From assembly GCA_035270785.1 (NCBI GenBank), contig DATESN010000015.1, positions 124,001 to 188,000 of the forward strand: a stretch of 64,000 nucleotides of DNA, in the 5' to 3' direction. The DNA comes from DATESN01 sp035270785 (GTDB lineage Bacteria > Bacillota > Clostridia > Lachnospirales > Lachnospiraceae). Below the pieces are notes generated by a model. That model ran no database searches. It worked only from the letters and a program-made list of their open reading frames with translations, and was not told the origin of the DNA. Below, piece by piece: positions 34,617 through 42,565 of the stretch; position 1 is the stretch's first letter; each line of letters begins with the position of its first letter. The translations under genes were made by a program, and so were the position numbers.

Positions 34617-35521
34617 TTAGTAAGAAAAGACTAACTCTAACCCAAAGAAGAGCCATTACAGGATATTTATTTATTATGCCATGGATCATCGGTTTCATAT
34701 GGTTCTATGCAAGAAGTTTATTTATGGCAGGACAATTTAGCCTAAGTACATTGCAGATGAAAGAAACAGGTGGATTTACCTTGGATTTTGTAGGGCTTAG
34801 TAACTTTAAATATGCAATATTTGAAGATGCAACCTTTAATCAGATTCTGTTTCGTTCTATAGGGGATATGGTAATTGATGTTCCGCTTATTATCTTCTTT
34901 AGTTTATTTATGGCAATTATATTAAATAGTAAGTTTAAAGGAAGAACCTTGATTAGGGCGATTTTCTTTCTTCCCATTATTTTAAACGCAGGTGCCATTA
35001 ATGATGCACTTACCCTGGCAAGGGCAGCGGCAACTGGCGGTGTAGCAGCGGTATCAGCAGAATCTGTTGCAACAGCTGCCATTAATGTAGACTATTTTTT
35101 TGAAATTTTTATGGATTTGGGTGTTCCTGTTTCAATTATTGAATATATTACCTTGTCGGTAGCAAGGATTTATGACATTGTGCAAGCCTCAGGTGTACAA
35201 ATTATTATATTTATCGCCGCATTGCAATCGGTTGGTGGATCCTTATATGAGGTTGCAAAAATAGAAGGCGCAACGGCATATGAAACCTTTTGGAAGATAA
35301 CATTTCCAATGGTTTCGCCCCTTATTATTACCAATGTTGTATATACCATAGTGGATTCCTTTGTTGATAGTGCAGTTGTTGATAAAGCATATGATATGGC
35401 CTTTACAAGCTTTAATTGGGGAACAAGTGTTGCAATGAGTTTAATTAGTTCCGCCATCGTGTGTGGAATCCTACTCGTAGTTGGAAAACTGTTATCCAAA
35501 AAAACATTTTACTATAACTAG
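34613..35521 (+). CDS. Sugar ABC transporter permease (MalF/UgpA type), pair 2
   Basis: 302 residues, about seven hydrophobic segments and an EAA loop LYEVAKIEGATAYETFWKIT. An Ala-rich insertion (about 138-160; LARAAATGGVAAVSAESVATAA) interrupts the region between two helices and is unusual for CUT1 permeases. It starts inside the stop of the DUF5696 gene (ATGA), which ties the two products together. It is clearly different from pair 1, so the operon encodes two separate or one four-permease uptake system. Confidence 0.92.
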   Translation: MISKKRLTLTQRRAITGYLFIMPWIIGFIWFYARSLFMAGQFSLSTLQMKETGGFTLDFVGLSNFKYAIFEDATFNQILFRSIGDMVIDVPLIIFFSLFMAIILNSKFKGRTLIRAIFFLPIILNAGAINDALTLARAAATGGVAAVSAESVATAAINVDYFFEIFMDLGVPVSIIEYITLSVARIYDIVQASGVQIIIFIAALQSVGGSLYEVAKIEGATAYETFWKITFPMVSPLIITNVVYTIVDSFVDSAVVDKAYDMAFTSFNWGTSVAMSLISSAIVCGILLVVGKLLSKKTFYYN

Positions 35522-35535
35522 TAAGGAGGAAAGAA

Positions 35536-36465
35536 ATGACCAAATTTATGAAAATAACAACATTAAAGAAAAAAATTACAAGTTTGCTTAAATTTTCTAT
35601 TATTATTGGAATTTCCTATGTTATTTTGTCACCACTGATTATTGTTATTACAAATTCCTTCTTTACGGTGAATGATTTATATAATCCGGTAGTCATTATG
35701 ATACCAATGGAAGGTACGTTGGATAAATATATTACTAGTTTTGCGCGAATGAATTATACCAAAACCATGTGGAATACAATGATTTATGTTATTTCCCTAA
35801 CGGTAATTCAACTTTTTGTATGTTCCATGGCGGGATACGGATTTGCAAGATTTAAGTTTCCGTTTAAGAAGCTTTTATTTGGATGCGTTATTCTTACCAT
35901 AGTGATTCCTACACATACCATTATGCTGCCTTTATACATGACCTTCCGTAATTTTGATTTTTTAGGAATTATCAGTCTAATCCATGGCGCACCAATTAAT
36001 ATTTTAGCTACGCGTACTCCCATGTATATTATGACGGCTTTGGGTGTAGGACTTAGATCAGGGCTATATATATATATTTTCAATCAGTTCTTCCGTGGTC
36101 TTCCTACAGAAATAGAGGAAGCGGCGTTTGTTGATGGTGCAGGCCCTTGGTACACCTATTTTAGAATTATGCTAAGAAATGCAATGCCTTCTGTATTAAC
36201 AGTAACGGTTTTTTCCATTGTATGGCAATATAATGATACGTTTTATGCTAAATTATTTTCCATTAATTCCAATTATTTAATCAGCCTGAAGATATCTTCC
36301 CTAGGTGCGGCAATAGGGTTTTTAGATCTAATTAAAGATACTTCATTAACACAGATTTATGTATATGCAGGTGTAATACTAACCATTTTACCAGTTCTTA
36401 TTATTTATGTGGCATTACAGAAGTATTTTATTGAAGGCGTGGAACGAAGCGGTATTGTTGGCTAG
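35536..36465 (+). CDS. Sugar ABC transporter permease (MalG/UgpE type), pair 2
   Basis: 309 residues with six membrane helices and the EAA loop EIEEAAFVDGAGPWYTYFRI (about 193-212). The strong ribosome site AAGGAGG precedes the ATG by seven bases. It pairs with the preceding permease and is followed 67 bases on by the lipoprotein binding protein, so it belongs to a second CUT1 importer set. Confidence 0.93.
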   Translation: MTKFMKITTLKKKITSLLKFSIIIGISYVILSPLIIVITNSFFTVNDLYNPVVIMIPMEGTLDKYITSFARMNYTKTMWNTMIYVISLTVIQLFVCSMAGYGFARFKFPFKKLLFGCVILTIVIPTHTIMLPLYMTFRNFDFLGIISLIHGAPINILATRTPMYIMTALGVGLRSGLYIYIFNQFFRGLPTEIEEAAFVDGAGPWYTYFRIMLRNAMPSVLTVTVFSIVWQYNDTFYAKLFSINSNYLISLKISSLGAAIGFLDLIKDTSLTQIYVYAGVILTILPVLIIYVALQKYFIEGVERSGIVG

Positions 36466-36532
36466 TTTACTCCTTTATGAAATAGATGTTTCTATTAACG
36501 TATAACAAAGAGGAAAGAGGAGGTCTTTTATC

Positions 36533-37978
36533 ATGAAAAAGACAAGTAACAAAGTAGTAGCATTATTAATTACCTTAGCAATGTCATTTTCTTTAGTGGC
36601 ATGTGGCAGTGCTAAAGAAACAAAAGCAGATCCAGCAACGGATAAAGTAGTAACAGATGGCGAATCAGAAGTCGTGGACGAAGTCAATGAAGAAGTATCG
36701 GTAGAACTATCAAGTTATGAAGCTGTTGATCTAGGGGGACGTACTATTAAAATAGGTCTTTGGTGGGATGAGTTCTGGGATAGCAGATACTTAACATTAG
36801 ATGAAGTTGATGCAGCAGGTGGAGCATATTCCAACGCTGAAACAATGCAAATGAAACTTGATGCAATTAGAGCAGTAGAAGAAAAATGGAACTGCAAAAT
36901 TGAATGGGTTAACTTAGGTTGGGATGGCATTATCGAAAGTATTAATACTTCTGTAACAGCTGGAACACCAGAATGTGATTTATACTTAACAGATCTACAA
37001 TTTGGTCTAGCACCAGTATTAAATGGTTATGCTCAAAAGATTTCTGAAATTGCTCCAGCAGATTCTGATATTTTAAATGACCAAATCGTTTTAACTAGAG
37101 TTGATATACTTGGCGATGATGATTATTTATTCCATGAATCTACAACCATTCCTGCTGGCGCTATGTACATGGCTTACAATGCAGCAATGATTGATGAATT
37201 AGGCTTAGAAGCTCCAGAAGCATTAGCAGCTAAGGGAGAATGGACATGGGACAAATTTGCTGAATATGCAAAAGCATGTACAAAAGATACAGATGGTGAT
37301 GGAAATCCAGATGTTTATGGTTATGGAACAGCTTGGACATTAACAGTGCAAGGAATAGTAGCTTCCAATAACGGTGGTATTGCAGTAGCAATGACAGAGG
37401 GATTAAGTTCTCCTTCAACAGTAGAAGCATTTGAATTTATTAATAAATTATACAACGAAGATAAATCAGCAAGACCTTATACCAATGACTGGAATGATGA
37501 TTTATTAGCATTCTCTTCAGGAAAAGTTGCATTTACCTTTACACAACCTTGGATTCTTGTTCAAGAAACTGCAAATCATGATTTCGATATGAGAATTTGT
37601 CCAACACCAACAGGTCCTAGTGGAGACGGATCCATTACTCCTCCTGCTATTACCAATAACTACTTTATTCCAGTGGGCGTTAAGGATGCAACAAGTGTTT
37701 ACTGCGTATTTGAAGAAATGATGAATTGGTTTTACTATGATACAGAGTGGAGAGATGATCCAGAATGGTTTGAATCTGCATTTGTTGATTCTGACCAAGC
37801 GAAACTTGCTACAGAACTTGGTTTAAAAGCAAAAGCTGATATTTGGAACAACATCGATAAAGAAGGCGCAATTGGGGACGTATTTTACAGTGTTGTTGTA
37901 GATGCTACAAATACAGTAGCCCAAGCAATTGAATCAAACAAACAAGTTCTTCAGGATGAGTTAGACGCTTTAAAATAA
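36533..37978 (+). CDS. Extracellular sugar-binding lipoprotein
   Basis: 481 residues. The signal peptide ends with the lipobox LVAC (Cys24), so the mature protein is lipid-anchored outside the membrane. The linker after it is acidic. A family 1 solute-binding fold follows, with a calcium-like loop (DTDGDGNPDVYGYG, about 263-276). It probably delivers manno-oligosaccharides to the second permease pair. AGAGGAGG precedes the ATG. A large hairpin follows the stop, as is often seen after abundantly made binding proteins. Confidence 0.93.
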   Translation: MKKTSNKVVALLITLAMSFSLVACGSAKETKADPATDKVVTDGESEVVDEVNEEVSVELSSYEAVDLGGRTIKIGLWWDEFWDSRYLTLDEVDAAGGAYSNAETMQMKLDAIRAVEEKWNCKIEWVNLGWDGIIESINTSVTAGTPECDLYLTDLQFGLAPVLNGYAQKISEIAPADSDILNDQIVLTRVDILGDDDYLFHESTTIPAGAMYMAYNAAMIDELGLEAPEALAAKGEWTWDKFAEYAKACTKDTDGDGNPDVYGYGTAWTLTVQGIVASNNGGIAVAMTEGLSSPSTVEAFEFINKLYNEDKSARPYTNDWNDDLLAFSSGKVAFTFTQPWILVQETANHDFDMRICPTPTGPSGDGSITPPAITNNYFIPVGVKDATSVYCVFEEMMNWFYYDTEWRDDPEWFESAFVDSDQAKLATELGLKAKADIWNNIDKEGAIGDVFYSVVVDATNTVAQAIESNKQVLQDELDALK

Positions 37979-38005
37979 ATTATAATAAAGAAATAAGATT
38001 ATTTT

Positions 38006-38047
38006 TAGTATCATCCATACACCTTTCAAGGGTGTATGGAGATACTA
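38006..38047 (+). terminator. Long stem-loop after the binding-protein gene
   Basis: TAGTATC (38006-38012), bulged A, TCCATACACC (38014-38023), 7-base loop, GGTGTATGGA (38031-38040), GATACTA (38041-38047): 17 paired bases. There is no T run after it, so partial termination or protection of the upstream mRNA is more likely than full termination. Confidence 0.6.
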
Positions 38048-38164
38048 ATTATATAAACGAAGTTCTAAGTTAATAATAGTGCAGATTGTATATAGATATT
38101 AAAAATGTATAAAAGAATGCGATGTATTACCTGCAATATTATTAAGGAAGGTGGTAAGGGCTTT

Positions 38165-39673
38165 ATGAAAAAGTATAAAAAAATATACATCCCTTGTGTG
38201 ATAACTCTTTTTACTATAATAGTTATCATTTCCATTATATTTTCTTTGAAAAAAGGGAAGGAAATAGTGTATAATGAGGAGTCAGATTTCTACGAAGCAG
38301 AAGATGCCACCTTACAAAAGGGAGTATCCATTTCCAATCATAAAAATGGATATACAGGAACTGGATACGTAACTGGATTTGAAAAGGATGGAGATGGTGT
38401 GGAATTTACCATTGAAGTTCAAAAAGACGGTTTTTATGATCTTTTTTTTGTAATAGCTTCTATGGACGGATACAAAGAAAACAATGTAACCTTAGACGGT
38501 GAGTTCATTGGTAGCATTGCTGCAAATAAGGAAACATTTGAAGATTATACATTAGAAAAAACTTACGTATCGGCTGGAATACATAAAGTAGAGTTCTTAA
38601 AAAACTGGGGATGGGTTCATTTAGATTCTCTTAAAGTAAGGGAATCGAGTGCCATGGAGAATGACCTTTATGAGGTTTCTTCCAAACTTAGTAATCCCAA
38701 TGTAGATGATCATACGAAGAGACTTTTTCAGTACCTCACTGATATTTATGGAACCTATACCATTGCCGGTCAGCATTCTGAAGGTGGTTTTTATGGAGCC
38801 GAATTCCAGGCAATCAAAAAGATAACAGAAAAGTCACCTGGGTTATTAGGATTAGATATGATTGAATATTCTCCATCGAGAGTGGCAAATGGTAGCACAT
38901 CTACGGCGATAGAAAAGGCGATTCAGTTTGATGAATTAGGCGGGATTGTTGCGTTTTGCTGGCATTGGAATGCACCAGAAAAATATTTATATAATTCAGA
39001 GAAGCAACCATGGTGGAAAGGCTTCTATGTAGAAGGAAGTAACATTAATCTTGCGAATATTATGAATGGAAAAGATCAAGAAGGATATACCTTGCTCCTT
39101 TCTGATATAGACGAAATAGCGGTACAATTAAAAAGGCTTCAAGAAGCAGGAGTTCCTATTTTATGGAGACCATTGCATGAAGCAAGTGGGGGATGGTTTT
39201 GGTGGGGAGCAGCAGGCGCAGAAGCTTATAAAAAATTATATGTTCTTATGTATGATCGATTAACCAATTACCATGGACTTAACAATCTGATTTGGGTTTG
39301 GAATGGGCAAGACCCAGGGTGGTATCCAGGAGATGAATACGTTGATATTATTGGAGAAGATGTTTATCCCGGAGAAAAGGTTTATACATCCCAAATGGCA
39401 AAGTTTATAAAATGCAGAAATGTAACAAAGAATAATAAATTAATAGCAATGACGGAAAACGGATGTTTAATGGATCCTGATCTCGTGTATCGAGACAATA
39501 ACAGATGGCTTTTTTATATGACATGGGAAGGCGAGTTTGTTGTAAAAAATGGATTGATAATCAAATATTCCCAGCAGTATTCAGAACAGTATATGTTGGA
39601 AAAGGTATATCAATCAGAACATGTTTTAACCCTTGACGAATTACCAGATCTTAAGAATTATGGCTCAAAATAA
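38165..39673 (+). CDS. GH26 endo-beta-1,4-mannanase with CBM35-like domain, cell-surface
   Basis: 502 residues from ATG 38165, behind AAGGAAGGTGG; the in-frame ATG at 38105 has no ribosome site. A membrane helix (about 8-28) without a lipobox serves as signal peptide or anchor. A CBM35-like domain (about 38-160; DFYEAEDATLQKG) precedes the GH26 barrel (about 170-500). Acid/base Glu339 is in WRPLHEASGGWFWWG and nucleophile Glu431 in AMTENG. It is the only exported glycosidase in the locus and should cut beta-mannan at the cell surface into oligomers for import. Confidence 0.93.
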   Translation: MKKYKKIYIPCVITLFTIIVIISIIFSLKKGKEIVYNEESDFYEAEDATLQKGVSISNHKNGYTGTGYVTGFEKDGDGVEFTIEVQKDGFYDLFFVIASMDGYKENNVTLDGEFIGSIAANKETFEDYTLEKTYVSAGIHKVEFLKNWGWVHLDSLKVRESSAMENDLYEVSSKLSNPNVDDHTKRLFQYLTDIYGTYTIAGQHSEGGFYGAEFQAIKKITEKSPGLLGLDMIEYSPSRVANGSTSTAIEKAIQFDELGGIVAFCWHWNAPEKYLYNSEKQPWWKGFYVEGSNINLANIMNGKDQEGYTLLLSDIDEIAVQLKRLQEAGVPILWRPLHEASGGWFWWGAAGAEAYKKLYVLMYDRLTNYHGLNNLIWVWNGQDPGWYPGDEYVDIIGEDVYPGEKVYTSQMAKFIKCRNVTKNNKLIAMTENGCLMDPDLVYRDNNRWLFYMTWEGEFVVKNGLIIKYSQQYSEQYMLEKVYQSEHVLTLDELPDLKNYGSK

Positions 39674-39746
39674 AGTCTACGCTGGATATAACCATAACAT
39701 GAATGATAAAGCCGATATAATGCTGTAAAAGGAAAGGATTAGCATA

Positions 39747-40388
39747 ATGGGAACATTTTTTAATTTAGAAAGTCCATTTTTTCAGTTTATGAATAAAATT
39801 GGGAATATGATCATTATCACAATTTTATGGATCATAGGTTGCATTCCCATTGTAACAATAGGGACATCCACGGCAGCTATGTATTATGCAACAGTTAAAG
39901 TGACAAGAAAAGAAACAGGATACATTACAAAGGAATTTTTCAGGGCATATAAGATGAACTTGAAAAATGGAATCCTATTAACGTTAGTATGGTTATTAGT
40001 AGCAGCGATTTTAACGTTAGATAGGCTTTATGTGAATAGTTTAGAATCAATCCAAGGGACTATCCTTATTGTCATATATAATTTCATGCTAATTGCTAGT
40101 ATTAGTGTAATCATGTATCTTTTTCCAAATATGTCTCGATTTACAATGAGCAAAAAAGATCTTCTTAAGTTATCTTTTTTCATGTCAGTAAAACATTTAC
40201 CTACAACAATTTGCTTGGTTGTAATGTTTGCGGCTACTGTCATTAGCATTTATCTCATACCAGTTTTGATTATTATTTTACCGGGTGTCACATGCTATTT
40301 AGATTCTTTCTTTCTTGAAAGAATTCTATTAAAATATATGGCTAAGTCAGATGAAAGTGAAGAAGAAGATAAATGGTACTATCAATAA
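39747..40388 (+). CDS. DUF624 (YesL-like) membrane protein
   Basis: 213 residues with about five membrane helices; MGTFFNLESPFFQFMNKIGNMI at the start is typical of the YesL/DUF624 family, which is frequently encoded next to CUT1 sugar transporters in Firmicutes. Function is unknown; an accessory role to transport is inferred from that pattern and from its position between the mannanase and the second LacI gene. AAAGGAAAGG precedes the ATG. Confidence 0.82.
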   Translation: MGTFFNLESPFFQFMNKIGNMIIITILWIIGCIPIVTIGTSTAAMYYATVKVTRKETGYITKEFFRAYKMNLKNGILLTLVWLLVAAILTLDRLYVNSLESIQGTILIVIYNFMLIASISVIMYLFPNMSRFTMSKKDLLKLSFFMSVKHLPTTICLVVMFAATVISIYLIPVLIIILPGVTCYLDSFFLERILLKYMAKSDESEEEDKWYYQ

Positions 40389-40399
40389 ATCTAATACAA

Positions 40400-40416
40400 T
40401 TAAGTTATATACTTAA
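40400..40416. promoter_or_regulatory. Inverted repeat before the second LacI gene
   Basis: TTAAGT-TATAT-ACTTAA, perfect 6-base arms, 16 bases ahead of the LacI start. It is not CG-centred like a normal LacI operator, so its role is uncertain. Confidence 0.25.
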
Positions 40417-40431
40417 GTAAGGATGTTAAAA

Positions 40432-41448
40432 ATGATTAAAAACGTTACGATGAAGGATGTTGCAGAAAAATTAAATATTAGTACCGTGACAGTTTCCAAG
40501 GCACTTACTGGAAAAGATGGTGTTAGTGAGGAGTTACGTGGTCAAATCAAGAAAACTTCCGAAGAAATGGGATATCGATACAATGCCAATGCCAAAGCTT
40601 TGAAAGAAGGAAGAAGTTATAATGTAGGCGTGATTATGGAATCTCATTATGTATATGATGAACTTGATACCTTTTATTTAAGAATGTATCAAGGCATTAC
40701 AAAGTGTTTAACTAAGTTGGACTATGCTTGTATCTTAGAATTAATCACATTTGAGATGGAAGATGAATTGGTATTACCAAACTTGATTAGTAGTAATAAA
40801 GTGGATGGAATCATTATTTTAGGACAGCTTAAAACAGATTATTTGGTAAAGATTCAAGAGACAGCATTAAAAACAGTATATTTAGATTTTTATGATAAAC
40901 AAATGGAAGTAGATTCTGTGATTACAGATAGTGTATATGGAGCCTATTTATTAACCAATTATATAGCATCCATGGGCCATAAGAAAATAGCTTATGTGGG
41001 TAATATTCATTCTACAGCAAGTATTTTAGATAGATATCTTGGATATTACAGGTCATTACTTGTGAATGGTTTGGAGGTAAGACCAGAGTATTTGATTTCA
41101 GATAGGGGAAAAGATGGACTGTTTATAGATATTGAATTTCCAGAGGATATGCCCACGGCATTTGTTTGTAATTGTGATGAACTAGCTTATATTTTGATGG
41201 AAAAGCTAAAAACGTTAGGGTATCGTATTCCTGAAGATATTTCAGTGGTAGGTTTTGATAATTATACCTTTGCAGGATATTCTACACCTAGATTAACAAC
41301 TGTTGAAGTTAATATAGATTTAATGACAGAAATGGCAGTTGATACATTGATTAAGCATTTTAATGGTGAGAAAGATATTCACGGAAGAAAGGTTATTGGC
41401 GGAAAACTAATTATTAGAGATTCCGTTGCTAAAATAAATAATAATTAA
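40432..41448 (+). CDS. LacI family transcriptional regulator
   Basis: 338 residues from ATG 40432, which has AAGGA eight bases ahead; the in-frame ATG at 40423 overlaps that ribosome site. The DNA-binding HTH is VTMKDVAEKLNISTVTVSKAL, a canonical form, followed by a sensor domain (about 60-338) with typical VVGFDNYTFAGYSTPRLTTV near the end. It probably senses a manno-oligosaccharide and controls the uptake operon and GH130_2/GH1 genes (inference). The stop codon overlaps an ATG (TAATG), but the actual next start is 42 bases on. Confidence 0.9.
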   Translation: MIKNVTMKDVAEKLNISTVTVSKALTGKDGVSEELRGQIKKTSEEMGYRYNANAKALKEGRSYNVGVIMESHYVYDELDTFYLRMYQGITKCLTKLDYACILELITFEMEDELVLPNLISSNKVDGIIILGQLKTDYLVKIQETALKTVYLDFYDKQMEVDSVITDSVYGAYLLTNYIASMGHKKIAYVGNIHSTASILDRYLGYYRSLLVNGLEVRPEYLISDRGKDGLFIDIEFPEDMPTAFVCNCDELAYILMEKLKTLGYRIPEDISVVGFDNYTFAGYSTPRLTTVEVNIDLMTEMAVDTLIKHFNGEKDIHGRKVIGGKLIIRDSVAKINNN

Positions 41449-41489
41449 TGAATAAGAAAGGTCCTATTTTAGGAAAGAGGAAAAAAATA

Positions 41490-42512
41490 ATGAGTAATCT
41501 TAAAATGATCAGTCCAGTGGTGAAGAATGTACCATGGCAGGAAAAACCAGAAGGCATTGTTGGAGCACCAATATGGAGATACAGTAATAACCCAATTATA
41601 GGTAGAAATCCTGTTAAAAATGTAGCAAGAATTTTCAACAGTGCAGTAATGCCATACGGAGACGAATTTATTGGTGTATTCCGTGGGGAACAAACAAATG
41701 GAATCCCTTATATTTATATGGGCAGAAGTAAAGATGCAATACATTGGGACATTGAAGAACAAAAGATACCATTTGAAGATGAGAATGGTAATCCATTTAT
41801 GCCATTATATGCTTATGATCCACGTTTAGTTAAGGTAGAAGATACGTACTATATTATTTGGTGTCAAGATTTTTATGGCGCAGCAATTGGAATGGCAAAA
41901 ACCACAGATTTTAAGAAATTTGTACGTGTGGAGAATCCGTTTATCCCTTATAATAGAAATGCTGTCTTATTCCCAAGAAAAATAAATGGTAATTTTGCAA
42001 TGTTAAGTAGACCTAGTGATAGCGGTCACACACCGTTTGGCGATATTTTTATAAGTGAGTCTCCTGACCTGGTTTATTGGGGCAAACACAGACATGTAAT
42101 GGGAAAAGGAAATGAATGGTGGCAATCAGTTAAAATAGGTGGCGGTGCTGCTCCTATCGAAACTACGGAAGGATGGCTTTTATTTTATCATGGTGTGAGT
42201 GGAACCTGTAATGGTCTTGTGTATTCTATTGGAGGGGCCATATTAGATCTAGAAAACCCATCCATTGTCAAATATAGATGTGAGAATTTCTTATTAACAC
42301 CTGAAGAATGGTATGAAGAGAAAGGATTTGTACCTAACGTATGTTTCCCATGTGCAACCATCCATGATTCGGAAAGTGGAAAGATTGCACTTTACTATGG
42401 AGCAGCAGATAGTTATGTAGGACTTGCTTTTACAAAGCTTGATGAAATTGTTGCTTACATTAAGGAATACAGTGTTCTTACCGTTAGCGATACAGAAATT
42501 GGAAATAGATAA
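41490..42512 (+). CDS. GH130 beta-1,4-mannooligosaccharide phosphorylase
   Basis: 340 residues from ATG 41490, with AGGAAAGAGGA ahead. It is a five-bladed propeller with catalytic Asp110 in AYDPRLVK. The shorter N-terminus and sequence place it in the GH130_2 type, which phosphorolyses manno-oligosaccharides of two or more units from the non-reducing end, giving mannose-1-phosphate (family knowledge). It complements the GH130_1 mannosylglucose phosphorylase at 23592: one shortens longer oligomers, the other handles the epimerised disaccharide. Cytoplasmic. Confidence 0.9.
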   Translation: MSNLKMISPVVKNVPWQEKPEGIVGAPIWRYSNNPIIGRNPVKNVARIFNSAVMPYGDEFIGVFRGEQTNGIPYIYMGRSKDAIHWDIEEQKIPFEDENGNPFMPLYAYDPRLVKVEDTYYIIWCQDFYGAAIGMAKTTDFKKFVRVENPFIPYNRNAVLFPRKINGNFAMLSRPSDSGHTPFGDIFISESPDLVYWGKHRHVMGKGNEWWQSVKIGGGAAPIETTEGWLLFYHGVSGTCNGLVYSIGGAILDLENPSIVKYRCENFLLTPEEWYEEKGFVPNVCFPCATIHDSESGKIALYYGAADSYVGLAFTKLDEIVAYIKEYSVLTVSDTEIGNR

Positions 42513-42565
42513 TTTTACGAACAATACAAAAATATAATTGGCACCTATTAACGTGGAGGTAGAAT

